64,000 bases of DNA, from NCBI GenBank assembly GCA_015272215.1, contig JACYMD010000071.1, positions 62,001 through 126,000 on the forward strand. Reading direction: 5' to 3'. Origin of the DNA: Rivularia sp. T60_A2020_040. Lineage in GTDB: Bacteria; Cyanobacteriota; Cyanobacteriia; Cyanobacteriales; Nostocaceae. The position numbers and the translations under genes were made by a program. Shown here piece after piece: positions 15,723 to 25,235 of this stretch. Numbering within the stretch: position 1 is the stretch's first letter; each line of letters opens with the position of its first letter. The notes beneath the pieces were generated by a model. The model saw only the letters and a list, made by a program, of their open reading frames with translations. It ran no database searches and was not told the origin of the DNA.

Positions 15723-16808
15723 TTATTTCTCTAAAGTTTGAATCATTGCTTCACCCATAGCTCGGCAACCCACTTGATTCATTCCGGAGGACATTATATC
15801 CCCAGTACGAAAACCATTTTGTAAAACTTGCAACACAGTTTCTTCTATATGGTTGGCTGCATCGGCTTGATTTAAACCGTAGCGTAGCATCATGGCTGCG
15901 CTGAGAATTTGTGCTAAGGGATTGGCTTTATCTTGTCGGGCAATATCAGGAGCTGAACCGTGGACTGGTTCAAAGACTCCGGGGGAGGATGCTCCTAGAC
16001 TAGCAGATGGTAACATACCAATACTGCCTGTCAACATGGCTGCGGCATCGGAAAGAATATCGCCGAATAAATTTCCGGTGACGATAGTATCAAACTGTTT
16101 GGGAGCGCGAACTAACTGCATAGCAGCATTATCTACATAAAGATGAGATAGTTCTACATCGGGGTATTCTTGAGCCAGTTGAGTCATAGTAGTGCGCCAC
16201 AGTTGAGATACTTCTAAAACATTAGCTTTATCTACAGAACAAAGTTTACCTCCACGTTTGCGGGCTGTTTCCAAAGCGACTTTACCAATGCGTTCAATTT
16301 CCGCTTCAGTATAAGCCATTGTATTTATTCCCCGCTTTTCGCCGGTTTCCGTATCAAAAATGCCTTTGGGTTTACCAAAGTAAATTCCACCAGTCAATTC
16401 CCGTACCACCATAATATCAACGCCTTCAACAACTTCTTTTTTCAAAGTTGAAGCGTCAATTAATTGAGGTATGATTTTCGCTGGACGCAAATTAGCAAAT
16501 AATTCTAAACCAGCCCGTAATCCTAGTAAACCGGCTTCGGGACGCTGATTTGATGGTAATTCATCCCATTTATAGCCACCGATGGCAGCGAGTAAAACAG
16601 CATCGCTATCGCGGCAAGTTTTTAATGTAGTTTCTGGAAGAGGTTCACCTGTTTCATCAATCGCAGCACCACCAATTAAGGCTTCTTGAAATTCAAACTG
16701 GATGTCAAATTTCTTTCCTACGACTTTGAGTACATCTACCGCTACTGCCATGATTTCAGGTCCGATACCATCACCGGGGAGTAGGGTAATGCGGTAGTTT
16801 TGGGTCAT
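15723..16808 (-). CDS. leuB: 3-isopropylmalate dehydrogenase
   Basis: A 361-residue NAD-dependent beta-decarboxylating dehydrogenase that converts 3-isopropylmalate to 2-oxoisocaproate in leucine synthesis. Seen motifs: [14 protein letters not shown] at the N-terminus, [18 protein letters not shown] (substrate-binding Arg residues), [16 protein letters not shown] (typical of LeuB rather than isocitrate dehydrogenase), and the signature [20 protein letters not shown] with the metal-binding Asp residues. The C-terminal [20 protein letters not shown] is complete. Length is standard. It is a single-gene unit on the minus strand. Confidence 0.97.
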   Translation of the reverse strand: MTQNYRITLLPGDGIGPEIMAVAVDVLKVVGKKFDIQFEFQEALIGGAAIDETGEPLPETTLKTCRDSDAVLLAAIGGYKWDELPSNQRPEAGLLGLRAGLELFANLRPAKIIPQLIDASTLKKEVVEGVDIMVVRELTGGIYFGKPKGIFDTETGEKRGINTMAYTEAEIERIGKVALETARKRGGKLCSVDKANVLEVSQLWRTTMTQLAQEYPDVELSHLYVDNAAMQLVRAPKQFDTIVTGNLFGDILSDAAAMLTGSIGMLPSASLGASSPGVFEPVHGSAPDIARQDKANPLAQILSAAMMLRYGLNQADAANHIEETVLQVLQNGFRTGDIMSSGMNQVGCRAMGEAMIQTLEK

Positions 16809-17115
16809 AGTAGTTTTAAATCATTCTTAAAAATAGGGCTGATTTAATATCATACCGGGCAAGGGTACTTATTTGTAGAGTGGTATCAACTTCAAGGGGT
16901 GACAAGCACCCCAAAACCTTACCTAGATCGATGTTTTGAAGTTTAAGCTTAGAAATATAATCAAAAAGTAGAAAAACAACTTTGGTTTCTGAGTAAAATT
17001 GGCATGGGAAACATCTTCAAGGAAGAGGAGAGCAACATAACGTCCCCGCATCGAAAATTTGACGCGGTAGAAAAAATTATCAAAAAATAGATGATATTTG
17101 ATCAAAATAAAAACT

Positions 17116-17712
17116 ATGACAAAAGAAGTACAAACAGTTAAACGCTTCTACACTCTGGAAGAATATTTAGAACTGGAAGAACAAGCGGAATTTAAGAATG
17201 AGTACCGCGATGGAGAAATTATACCAATGACGGGTGGGACTACCAATCACAATCAAATTGCCCTAAATTTAGCAGCTTCTTTAAAAGTTGCTACCAAAAA
17301 ACAAAATTGCCGGGTTTACATAGCTGATGTGCGTTTGTGGATACCTAAATATCGGCAGCATACTTATCCTGATGTGATGCTAATACAGGGACAACCTGTT
17401 TACACAGGAAACAACACAACTACCGTCACAAATCCTTCATTAATTGTAGAAGTTTTATCAAAATCAACACAAAATTACGACCAAGGAAATAAATTTTTAT
17501 ATTATCGTTCGATTCCACAATTTAAAGAATATATTTTAATAGACCAATATCAATATCATGTAATGCATTATGTGAAAACTTCTGACGGCAAATGGATTTT
17601 TGATGAAATTGAAGGTGAATCTGCGGATATTTCTTTAGAAACAGTTGATTTTCAAATTACACTAACTGACCTTTATGAACAGGTTGATTTCGTAGCCAAT
17701 AACAATGAGTAA
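17116..17712 (+). CDS. Uma2 family (DUF820) PD-(D/E)XK nuclease-like protein
   Basis: A 198-residue member of the large cyanobacterial Uma2/DUF820 family, which has a restriction-endonuclease-like fold. Family features are FYTLEEYLELEEQAEFKNEY, the invariant RDGEIIPMTGGTTNHNQIA, IADVRLWIPKYRQHTYPDV (Asp of the nuclease core), LIVEVLSKSTQNYDQGNKFLYYRSIPQFKEYILID (Glu and Lys of the core, written here as separate conserved blocks). I chose the ATG at 17116; an in-frame TTG at 17098 would add six residues. These genes are highly multiplied in cyanobacteria and their cellular role is unclear. It is alone, followed by two repeat elements. Confidence 0.9.
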   Translation: MTKEVQTVKRFYTLEEYLELEEQAEFKNEYRDGEIIPMTGGTTNHNQIALNLAASLKVATKKQNCRVYIADVRLWIPKYRQHTYPDVMLIQGQPVYTGNNTTTVTNPSLIVEVLSKSTQNYDQGNKFLYYRSIPQFKEYILIDQYQYHVMHYVKTSDGKWIFDEIEGESADISLETVDFQITLTDLYEQVDFVANNNE

Positions 17713-17741
17713 ATCCACATTTTATGGATAACTCAAACCCG

Positions 17742-17768
17742 TGTAGAGACGTTACACTGTAACGTCTC
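17742..17768. repeat. Palindromic GAGACGT repeat
   Basis: TGTAGAGACGTTACACTGTA followed by ACGTCTC: a short palindrome of the same family as those at 6473, 25166, 46314 and 53415. It lies right after the Uma2 gene. Confidence 0.75.
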
Positions 17769-17783
17769 AAAATCTAAATTTAT

Positions 17784-17829
17784 ACCCGGATTCTGCAACG
17801 CCAAATAAATTGTGAGAAGTCGGGTTTTT
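17784..17829. repeat. Degenerate AGAAGTCGGGTTTTT hairpin element
   Basis: The right arm AGAAGTCGGGTTTTT is intact at 17815-17829; the left arm is degenerate (ACCCGGATTCT at 17784). It lies between two convergent genes and can act as a terminator. Confidence 0.7.
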
Positions 17830-17858
17830 AGTCCAGATATCAGATGTTTTTAATTGAA

Positions 17859-18740
17859 TTATTTCAATGCTTTATTTACCAATTCCGCAATCTGAGAAGG
17901 ACGTTCTGCTACAGGTATTTTCGCTTGTTTAAAGGCTTCTAATTTACTTTTTGCAGAACCAAACTCCGGATTACGTCCGATGACTGCTGCTAATGTCCCC
18001 GTTTGTCGCCAATGTTTTGCTGGTGGTGCGTGTAAGCCGGCAATATAAGCTATAACTGGTTTATCTATCATTTCTGATATGTAAGCTGCTGCGGCTTCTT
18101 CTCGCCCCCCACCAGGTTGACCTACTAAAACAATTACTTGAGTATTTTCGTCTTCATCCAAAATTTGCAACCACTGGATAAACGAAGAACCCACAACCCC
18201 ATCACTGCCGATACTCACACTTATTGACTGCCCCAATCCTACCTGTGTCAATTCCCAAGCAATTTCATAGGTTAAGGTGGTGCTACGACTCACGATTCCC
18301 ACTTGTCCGGGAATGTAAAATTCGCTGGGGTGAGTCCCTAATAATATCTTTCCCGGTACAATAATTCCAGGGCTATTTGGTCCGACAATTATGGTTTCCT
18401 CTGCTTCTGCACGACGAAATAAACTCACCATGTCTAACGGAGGTACTCCAGGAGAAATGATCATAATTTGAGTGATTCCGCAAGTCATGGCTTCTAATGC
18501 TGCATCTAAAACTTGATAAGGATGTACGCAGATGATTGTGGTATCGATATCCCCAAATTTATCTACTACTTGCTCAACTAAGTCAAATACGGGCAAATCA
18601 CACAGTTTACTTCCACCGCATCCGGGATTCACCCCCGCGACTAAATTTGTTCCGTAAGCTTTCATTTGAGCAATATGGCTCGCTGAAATAAACTCGCTAA
18701 ATCCCTGGATGATTACTTTACTCTCTGGCGTTAAATTCAT
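17859..18740 (-). CDS. SucD-like CoA-binding protein lacking the phosphohistidine
   Basis: A 293-residue homologue of the alpha subunit of succinyl-CoA synthetase. The CoA-binding Rossmann domain (KVIIQGF, GVNPGCGGSKLCDLPVF) and the ligase domain (GIVSRSTTLTYEIAWELTQ, IGSDGVVGSSFIQWL) align well. Two catalytic residues differ. The phosphohistidine of the usual GHAGAI motif is replaced by Gln246 (HWRQTGTL), and the glutamate of the usual IGE-x-GG motif that contacts it is Gln208 (LVGQPGGG). In E. coli SucD these are His246 and Glu208 as I recall. The enzyme probably cannot run the normal phosphohistidine reaction. The partner beta-like gene is upstream on the same strand, 687 bases away. Annotation as plain SucD would be misleading. 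Confidence 0.85.
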   Translation of the reverse strand: MNLTPESKVIIQGFSEFISASHIAQMKAYGTNLVAGVNPGCGGSKLCDLPVFDLVEQVVDKFGDIDTTIICVHPYQVLDAALEAMTCGITQIMIISPGVPPLDMVSLFRRAEAEETIIVGPNSPGIIVPGKILLGTHPSEFYIPGQVGIVSRSTTLTYEIAWELTQVGLGQSISVSIGSDGVVGSSFIQWLQILDEDENTQVIVLVGQPGGGREEAAAAYISEMIDKPVIAYIAGLHAPPAKHWRQTGTLAAVIGRNPEFGSAKSKLEAFKQAKIPVAERPSQIAELVNKALK

Positions 18741-19427
18741 AAAAAAACATAATAATTGAAGGAGAACTTAGCCGTTAAAGTCACTAAGAAACAGTATTAC
18801 CACGATATGTAAAAGGCTTTACGTTTAGCGTATCGCGAATCAGATAAACCAAAAATAATTTAGAACCTTGTTAAAGTTAAAAAAAAGATTTTAGGTTAAG
18901 ACAAGATTATTAAAAGATTAAATTGGTAATTTATAGTGCGTTAACCTCACCCTCCAGGTGAGTATATAGCGGTTTTCACTTGGGTGAAATACAAATTTTA
19001 CCTCACCCCGCCCTCCGGGCACCCCTCTCCGTATATTAGGAGAGGGGAAGGGGGTGAGGTTTTAGTGTATTGGACTCAAATGAAATTTGCTATAATTCGT
19101 AATTCGTAATATCTCTCTCCGGGAGACGCTACACAAACATAATTCGTAATTCGTGAAGGCACTACGAATTTATTACTCAGTATAATTAATGTCAGGAGTT
19201 ACGCAATTGTCACAAGACTTGGGTGGTGTCGTACTCTCACTTTCATCTGATTGCGTTAAGAATTGCTACGGTGTACAAGCATCCTACAATAGAAATATGC
19301 CAGTTGCATAAGTCCTAAATGTAAATCCCCAAAATCCAGCCCACCATTAAGGTAGGCTTTGTTTATATAGCCCCACTATTTCAGGTGAGGACTATTAATA
19401 ATTGGCATCAAAACATCGATTTAAAAG
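18741..19427. other. Repeat-filled gap inside the SucCD-like pair
   Basis: About 690 bases between the two ligase-like genes with no coding sequence. It contains a MITE-like element (18965-19094), AATTCGT repeats (19096-19155) and a palindromic string CTCCGGGAGACGC. The distance and repeats make a single operon less certain. Confidence 0.55.
18965..19094. mobile_element. MITE-like element, copy 1
   Basis: A 130-base element with terminal inverted repeats TATAGCGGTTTTCA... and ...AAATTTGCTATA. Internally it has TACCTCACCCCG, the palindrome CCTCTCCGTATATTAGGAGAGG split around TATATTA, and GGGGGTGAGGTTTTAGTGTA. An inverted, near-identical copy lies at 37154-37281. Ends in TATA suggest insertion at TA. 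It is too short to encode a transposase, so it would move in trans. Confidence 0.7.
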
Positions 19428-20675
19428 TTACTTTTTCACGCTAATTTTTGATAATTTCACGGCTTGAGCTACCGCATCATCTAAACTTTCTACTAGCAAT
19501 ATCGGATTTTCTCCTTCGATACTTAAATCTGATAAATATTTTTTAGCTATATCCAAATCGGAGCCAGCTAAACGAATAACTAAATTAGGAAGAGAAAAGT
19601 TGTCTCGAAAAGCTTTATTACCATTCGTATCATTAGTACCATTGCTAGTAAACCCTTGGGGACTAAATTGATTGGCTTGCTTGTGAATAAAATTTGCAAT
19701 TAATTCCGCGATTTCTCCCGCTTCAGGAATACTACCCAAAAAGTTAATCAGTATTACTTGAATACTTTTATCAGCAGCTAAGATTTGCAATGCTTGTTGC
19801 AAACGGGTATTAAAAGTTGTTGGTACAGTGTCAGTCAGAAATGCGTGTCGTAAATTCAGACATACTCCAGGTTTACCACCATTGCTGACAACTAAATCTA
19901 AAGTTGCCATCACCGAACCAGCACCGTTTCCTAAAATACCAATTTTACCGCGCATTTGGGTGCCATCCCAATTACCAATGTTGCCATTAGTCCGTTTTGA
20001 AATGTCACGGCTAGCCAATTTTCGAGCCATCACAGCAATATCTGGATGACGACGGATAGCTCTTTCATTTATGCTGACGTTGCCATTCAAAGCCACCACT
20101 TGTCCCGAAGAATCTACAGCTAGAGGGTTAATTTCTACCAAATCCAGGTCTTTTTCTATAAACAATTGGTACATCTTTTCGATGACGTTGCTTACCGACT
20201 GCATCAGCGTTCCTTGTAAACCCATTTTTAAAGCTAATCTACGAGCGTAAAAAGGAGAAAATCGCTCTTCTACTACAACGTGCTGCATTTTCTCTCCCGC
20301 TTCATCCCAATCGATATCCGCTTCATTACAGCCTAACAGTATCGGACGACATACAGCAGTATCTAAAACAATCGCTAAATAAAACTCTTGTTCAATGTTA
20401 TATTTCGTTTCCGCTAATAAAACTTCAGGTAATTCGCCATAAATCGATAAATTAAAAATGTTTTGCGCGGCTGCAATCGCATCGATTGTAGTTTCTACAA
20501 ACCTTACTCCACCAGCTTTTGCGCGTCCTCCAGCATAAATTTGAGACTTCAAAACTATTGGATAATTAATTTGTAAACGTTTAAGATCGGTAGGATGGTC
20601 AATTGTTTGGGAAGGTAATACGGGAATACCTATTTTTCCAAACCATTCTTTTACTTGATATTCCAATAATTCCAT
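19428..20675 (-). CDS. SucC-like ATP-grasp protein with altered active site
   Basis: A 415-residue homologue of the beta subunit of succinyl-CoA synthetase. The ATP-grasp part is recognisable: MELLEYQVKEWFGKIGIPVL, QIYAGGRAKAGGVRFV, and LDLVEINPLAV (metal-binding Asn kept). Several conserved sites are changed. The Asp in the usual LDGK motif is Asn198 (ALNGNV). The glycine-rich loop of the CoA-ligase domain (usual DVGGGA) reads NLRHAF. The usual FGGITRC loop reads NFLGSIPEAG. A polar insert rich in Asn, Gly and Thr lies at about 335-355. Together with the Gln-for-His change in the alpha-like partner, this points to a diverged pair with different or no ligase activity. Confidence 0.82.
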   Translation of the reverse strand: MELLEYQVKEWFGKIGIPVLPSQTIDHPTDLKRLQINYPIVLKSQIYAGGRAKAGGVRFVETTIDAIAAAQNIFNLSIYGELPEVLLAETKYNIEQEFYLAIVLDTAVCRPILLGCNEADIDWDEAGEKMQHVVVEERFSPFYARRLALKMGLQGTLMQSVSNVIEKMYQLFIEKDLDLVEINPLAVDSSGQVVALNGNVSINERAIRRHPDIAVMARKLASRDISKRTNGNIGNWDGTQMRGKIGILGNGAGSVMATLDLVVSNGGKPGVCLNLRHAFLTDTVPTTFNTRLQQALQILAADKSIQVILINFLGSIPEAGEIAELIANFIHKQANQFSPQGFTSNGTNDTNGNKAFRDNFSLPNLVIRLAGSDLDIAKKYLSDLSIEGENPILLVESLDDAVAQAVKLSKISVKK

Positions 20676-21400
20676 TGACGCACACCTTTTACTGCAACTT
20701 CTGGAGGTTTACTACGGTGCTGTCTAAAACATACAGCATACATCTTAAATAATCTGTTTTTAATTTCATGCCCTAAAAGACAAGCTGTTAAAAACCTGTT
20801 ATCTTTCTGTTATTAATTTTATCCAATAGCGTAGTTAAGGTAAATTAAAAATTGATTTTCATAACTATTACTTTAGAGGAAGTAATACATAATATCAGTA
20901 AAAATGCTTACATTTTTTGGCAAGTCACAATTTGATTGGTAGATAGCTATACATCTTACTAATCAAGGCTTTCAGTAATTTATTATCAAAAGTAATATTA
21001 AATATTATCAGTAGAAAAATCTATCTGCCTGGAGACTTATTTATTAATTTTTAAAACAATTTCTGCCAAAATTCAAAACGTCAAAACAATCCAAATTCTT
21101 ATTATTCCCACCCTCTATCCGAAAATTTATCATATCGATAAAAATATTTTATCAAGTAGTTTAATTGGTAGATAACGGCAAATAATTACGTATTTACTCT
21201 GAAATCAAAATAAATGAAGTTATCCTTGAGATGATTTATAAATAAGAGCTTAGTTGATAGTTAAGCTTTTTGTAAAAATTCGTCTATTGTGTTACAAAAT
21301 GAACGTTCGGATTTGATATAGCGACTAGTTCGTCAAAAGTCGCCGGTTAATCCTACTTGCTTGAACAAACTTTAATTGATGATAAACGGAACAGGGCTTT
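20676..21400. other. Gene-free divergent promoter region
   Basis: About 725 AT-rich bases between divergent genes with no supportable coding sequence and no repeat element that I recognise. Promoters for both directions should be here, but I cannot place them with confidence. Confidence 0.4.
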
Positions 21401-23134
21401 ATGACAGTAGCGACTCAGCAGGACAATTTACAATTATTAGCAAGTAATCTAGAGGAATACTTACGTGCAGATGTTCGCTCTGGAGAATTTTTTGGGGTTA
21501 AGTGTGCTGTAAAAAATCACCAGTTGATGATTTTAACTGAGCATCCCCAAGGTGTGGCAGTCGATACCCAAAATATTTTTACAGTTCTTCAAGAAGGGTT
21601 GCAAAATAATTCCCGCGAGTACCCACAAGAAAAAATCGAGATTTTTTTACGAGTAGTCGGAGTCAAGCTTCCTTATGCTAAACGTTCCTTAACTATAGAA
21701 AAACAGTACATTACTACCAAGCAAGAGCCAGAATTTTCTCATGCTGAGAATTCTTCAGCCTTAATTTATTCACCAATTAAGGAAGATGAGTCTAATAATT
21801 ATCTTGAGAAAATACCTGTATCAACAAAGTTACAATCAAACTTAGTCGGTTTTAATCCCAAATTAATATTGCTTACGGTAATTGGGGTAATAGTTTCGGC
21901 AACTTTAGCAGGTGCGTACATTGCAACTCGTCCTTGTTTGATAACCAAGTGCAATCAACTCAAAACAGCAGAATATTTGAATAATTCTTATGGAGAACTA
22001 ATCGGTAAAATCAACTCCGAACAAGATTTAGCTAGATTACAGCGCAAAATAGATTTTACCACAACAAGTCTGGGTAAAATTCCCGGCTTCTCTGCTTATT
22101 CTCAACAATCTCAACAGCTAGCGCTTAGTTTGTCCGAGAAATCAGAACAAATACAACAGGTATTTACAGCAACTCAAGCAGCACAAATCGCCACTCAGAA
22201 AAGTCAAGTACCCGTATCGAGTTTATCAGAATTACAAGATAGAAAAAGATTATGGCGGCAAGCGATAGCACCAATGGAGGCAATTAGTCGTAATGACGCA
22301 CTGTATGAATTTGTACAAGCAAAAGTAGTAAGCTATCGCGATAATTTGCAAGCAGTTAACCAACAGTTACTAGCAGAAGATAAGTGGTTAAAAAAAATTA
22401 CTTCCGCAAAAGCTGTATCTATAGTTGCCGAAAAACGAGAAGCAACCGCCAAAACCACTTCAGAATGGCAACAAGTTGAATCTACTTGGCAAGTTGTAAT
22501 TAATGCATTAACTGTGATTCCTCTGGAAAGTTCGGCATATTCAGATGCACAAAAACTGATATTGGAGTATAAACCCCGATTATTAGCAGTAAAGAACCGC
22601 AATACAAATGAATTAATGGCAGCCAAAGCTTATAAACAAGCACTCAACGCTGTTAATCTTGCCAAAAAGTACGAACAACAAAACCAGTGGAATGCAGCAG
22701 TAGCGCAGTGGCAAACGGCTTTGAGTGCTGCAAAACAAGTTTCCAGCAATAGCTCTTATAATATCGAAGCCCAAAAATTAATTGTACCTGCATCTGTTTC
22801 TCTCGAACAAGCCCAAGAAAAGCTCAACGTTTACAGTCGTATACAGAAAACCCGTTCCGATTTAGAACGAACCTGTTCCGGTGAAGTTCGTGTTTGTACT
22901 TATATCATGAACAACCAAGGAATTACCGTGCGGATAGCTCCCGATTATGAACAAAGCCTGCAAGACAGCTTGATGGAAGCCAGCGCTCAAGGAAATCCAG
23001 ATATTATTGCAGGTGTAAACCAGCATTTACAAACTTTGCAGCAAGCCTTAGAAGCAATCAGTGATAATGCCGACGTACCTCTTGTAGTTTACGATGCTCA
23101 AGGGAATGTGATTTATGAGCGTAAGCTTAATTAA
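21401..23134 (+). CDS. Single-span membrane protein with coiled-coil exterior
   Basis: A 577-residue protein. An N-terminal soluble domain of about 150 residues is followed by one membrane span at about 152-175 (LILLTVIGVIVSATLAGAYI) and a long, Gln- and Ala-rich helical region (about 185-490) with coiled-coil character, for example AQIATQKSQVPVSSLSELQD. The C-terminal part holds two Cys (RTCSGEVRVCTYI) that could form a disulfide, and ends NADVPLVVYDAQGNVIYERKL. The large region after the span is probably periplasmic. I recall similar proteins only from cyanobacteria and cannot assign a function. It is separated by about 320 bases from the downstream efflux genes, so a link is possible but unproven. 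Confidence 0.75.
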   Translation: MTVATQQDNLQLLASNLEEYLRADVRSGEFFGVKCAVKNHQLMILTEHPQGVAVDTQNIFTVLQEGLQNNSREYPQEKIEIFLRVVGVKLPYAKRSLTIEKQYITTKQEPEFSHAENSSALIYSPIKEDESNNYLEKIPVSTKLQSNLVGFNPKLILLTVIGVIVSATLAGAYIATRPCLITKCNQLKTAEYLNNSYGELIGKINSEQDLARLQRKIDFTTTSLGKIPGFSAYSQQSQQLALSLSEKSEQIQQVFTATQAAQIATQKSQVPVSSLSELQDRKRLWRQAIAPMEAISRNDALYEFVQAKVVSYRDNLQAVNQQLLAEDKWLKKITSAKAVSIVAEKREATAKTTSEWQQVESTWQVVINALTVIPLESSAYSDAQKLILEYKPRLLAVKNRNTNELMAAKAYKQALNAVNLAKKYEQQNQWNAAVAQWQTALSAAKQVSSNSSYNIEAQKLIVPASVSLEQAQEKLNVYSRIQKTRSDLERTCSGEVRVCTYIMNNQGITVRIAPDYEQSLQDSLMEASAQGNPDIIAGVNQHLQTLQQALEAISDNADVPLVVYDAQGNVIYERKLN

Positions 23135-23458
23135 TAATTGGTAATGGGTGATGGGTAATTATTGCCGAGTCAACTTGATGACAAGTGTTTAACCGGACAT
23201 GATATTACCCAATCTCTTAATACAAGGTGAATTCGATGAATTTTTCAGCCTGAAACTATTATCCTGGTTGCCTGGAGCCAGCGCTCACTTTGATTTAATA
23301 ATCCAACTTTGGTAAGAGTGAAAGTTACTTCTTTAAGATGATGATAAAACTTTCAATTTACCTTTAAAATCATCTTGAAATATAGTCAAATTTTTAGCTA
23401 ATTTTCTATTTTCTCAGGATAAATTATTGCGTAAATCTTCAATTAAAACATAACAAAA
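23135..23458. other. Gap upstream of the efflux genes
   Basis: About 324 bases with no gene and no clear repeat apart from the short string GGTAATGGGTGATGGGTAAT at 23141. It probably holds the promoter of the efflux operon. Confidence 0.35.
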
Positions 23459-25036
23459 GTGAAAAAATATTCACCATCAAATGATCAAAAATTAAATAAT
23501 TCCCATTCTGATGAATCTCATTTTACTCAAACAGCAGTCCAGGAATTACCACCTCAAGAACACCCAGATCAAGACAACGGTGACAAACCTGCAAAAGAAA
23601 ATAACAACATTAAAGCAGCCTTTAAAAAGTATTGGTGGTTAATTGCTGTATTAACTATATTAGCTGGGAGTGTAGCTGTAATACGTCCTTGGGAAAACAC
23701 TCCAGAAGAAACTCCTGCAAACCAGATTGCACCCCTTTCTGTACGGACAACAAAAGCGCAACAAAATCCAATCCGTGCTTGGGTTTCGAGTGAGGGTAGA
23801 GTCAGAGCCGTAAAGTACAAACATCTTACCTTTGAAGTAGAAGGAGACGTAACTTATTTAGCTCGTCGCAACGGACGCAGATTGCGAGAAGGGGATAGAG
23901 TTCAATCAGGAGAACTACTTGCACGAGTTGACGATCGCAGACTCGTAGCCGATGTTCGACAAGCCGAAGCTGCGATTGCCGAAGCACGTCAGCAAAGGGC
24001 TGCATCCGCTGCTAATGTAGCTCAAGCGCAAGCGCAAGTATCCCAAGCTCGTTCCCAAGTATCTCAAACGCGATCGCAAGTACAAAAAACGCAAACGGCT
24101 CGCAATTTAGCGGCTACTAACCTCGAACGCTATCGCTTGCTAATTAATGAAGGAGCCATTGCTCGTCAGGAATTCGACACCAGACAAAACGCTCTGCGAG
24201 ATGCCGAGGCTGATGTTCGATCAGCCCAATCTCAAGTTGAGTCTGCTCAATCGCAAGTAGAATCCGCACAAGCCGGAGTCACAGCCGCTCAAGAACAACT
24301 TGAAGCCACATCAAGTGCGATCGCCACAGCCGAAGCACGATTGACTCAAGCAGAAGTAGCCCTGGAAGGAGTCAGTATTTACGCTCCTTTCGATGGTATT
24401 GTGGCTTACCTCAACTACACAGAAGGAGAATATTTCACACCTCAAGCAGTAAGTTCTCAACTTGGCGGCGATTACCAGGGAATTTTGGAAAGAATACCGA
24501 TGGTAGTTATAGATCCTAGTCAGTATGAGGTAATTGTAGATTTAGCTGGATCTGCTGGGGAGCAAGTTGAACCCGATCAAAGAGCATATGTTGCTTATGA
24601 AACAAATATTAAAAATACTAACAGTGGAAATACTGACAACGATACTTTAATTGCTAACCCTCGTGCCACAGGTGAAGTGTTTGCCGTTAACCCCGCCATC
24701 AGTCCGGGAGGAAGGGCAATTGAAGCCAGAATTCGCCTCAATCCGGCAACGACTAAAAATCTCCGACACGGCGAACGAGTCTTGACATGGATTGCTGTAG
24801 AAGAAGAACCGAATGCCGTTGTCGTTCCCCTGAATGCAGTAGTTTACCGCGACCAAACACCGTATATTTTCGTAGTTAATCAGCAAGGAGTAGTCAAACA
24901 GCGACAAGTAAACCTAGGAATTCGAGGTATTAACCAACAGCAAATTATTAGCGGAATCGAAGCCGGAGAATCTGTCGTCACCCAAGGGCAAAACCGCCTT
25001 GTAGATGGCACGCCAGTAAGAGTTGTGGACAGTTGA
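23459..25036 (+). CDS. RND efflux periplasmic adaptor (HlyD/AcrA family)
   Basis: A 525-residue membrane fusion protein that links an RND pump to an outer-membrane channel. A charged N-terminal tail (about 55 residues) precedes a membrane anchor near 58-77 (KYWWLIAVLTILAGSVAVI). The lipoyl-like halves are visible at KYKHLTFEVEGDVTYLARRN and GVSIYAPFDGIVAYLNYTEG, separated by a long helical hairpin (about 165-300) with repeated AQAQVSQARSQVSQTRSQV-type heptads. The beta-barrel follows. The start is GTG at 23459; no in-frame ATG gives a sensible N-terminus. The last codons, VVDS and TGA, are formed by the first unit of a GACAGTT heptamer array. The RND pump gene follows after 199 bases. Confidence 0.92.
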   Translation: MKKYSPSNDQKLNNSHSDESHFTQTAVQELPPQEHPDQDNGDKPAKENNNIKAAFKKYWWLIAVLTILAGSVAVIRPWENTPEETPANQIAPLSVRTTKAQQNPIRAWVSSEGRVRAVKYKHLTFEVEGDVTYLARRNGRRLREGDRVQSGELLARVDDRRLVADVRQAEAAIAEARQQRAASAANVAQAQAQVSQARSQVSQTRSQVQKTQTARNLAATNLERYRLLINEGAIARQEFDTRQNALRDAEADVRSAQSQVESAQSQVESAQAGVTAAQEQLEATSSAIATAEARLTQAEVALEGVSIYAPFDGIVAYLNYTEGEYFTPQAVSSQLGGDYQGILERIPMVVIDPSQYEVIVDLAGSAGEQVEPDQRAYVAYETNIKNTNSGNTDNDTLIANPRATGEVFAVNPAISPGGRAIEARIRLNPATTKNLRHGERVLTWIAVEEEPNAVVVPLNAVVYRDQTPYIFVVNQQGVVKQRQVNLGIRGINQQQIISGIEAGESVVTQGQNRLVDGTPVRVVDS

Positions 25037-25160
25037 CAGTGGACAGTTGACAGTGGACAGTGGACAGTTGACAGTTGACAGTTGACAGTTGTTTGATTAA
25101 CTCCTAACTCCTAACTCCTCACTCCTAACTCCTAACTCCTCACTCCTCACTCCCAACTTC
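25027..25160. repeat. GACAGTT and CTCCTAA heptamer arrays
   Basis: About nine units of GACAGTT/GACAGTG (25029-25091), then about nine units of ACTCCTA/ACTCCTC (25098-25160). They fill the gap between adaptor and pump genes. The first unit provides the stop codon of the adaptor. Confidence 0.85.
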
Positions 25161-25165
25161 TAACT

Positions 25166-25202
25166 CCGGTACAGACGGGGCGTATTGCTACGTCTCTACA
25201 AT
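25166..25202. repeat. Palindromic GAGACGT repeat, inverted copy
   Basis: CCGGTACAGACGGGGCGTAT followed by TGCTACGTCTCTACA is the reverse complement, with a few changes, of the copy after carB at 6473-6501. Confidence 0.75.
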
Positions 25203-25235
25203 TCCTCACCCTCCGGCTCAATTCCTTGATATAAA

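Noticed and set aside
16923-17105. 60-codon minus-strand frame between leuB and the Uma2 gene
   Set aside because: Phe-rich AT-driven translation with no family-like features.
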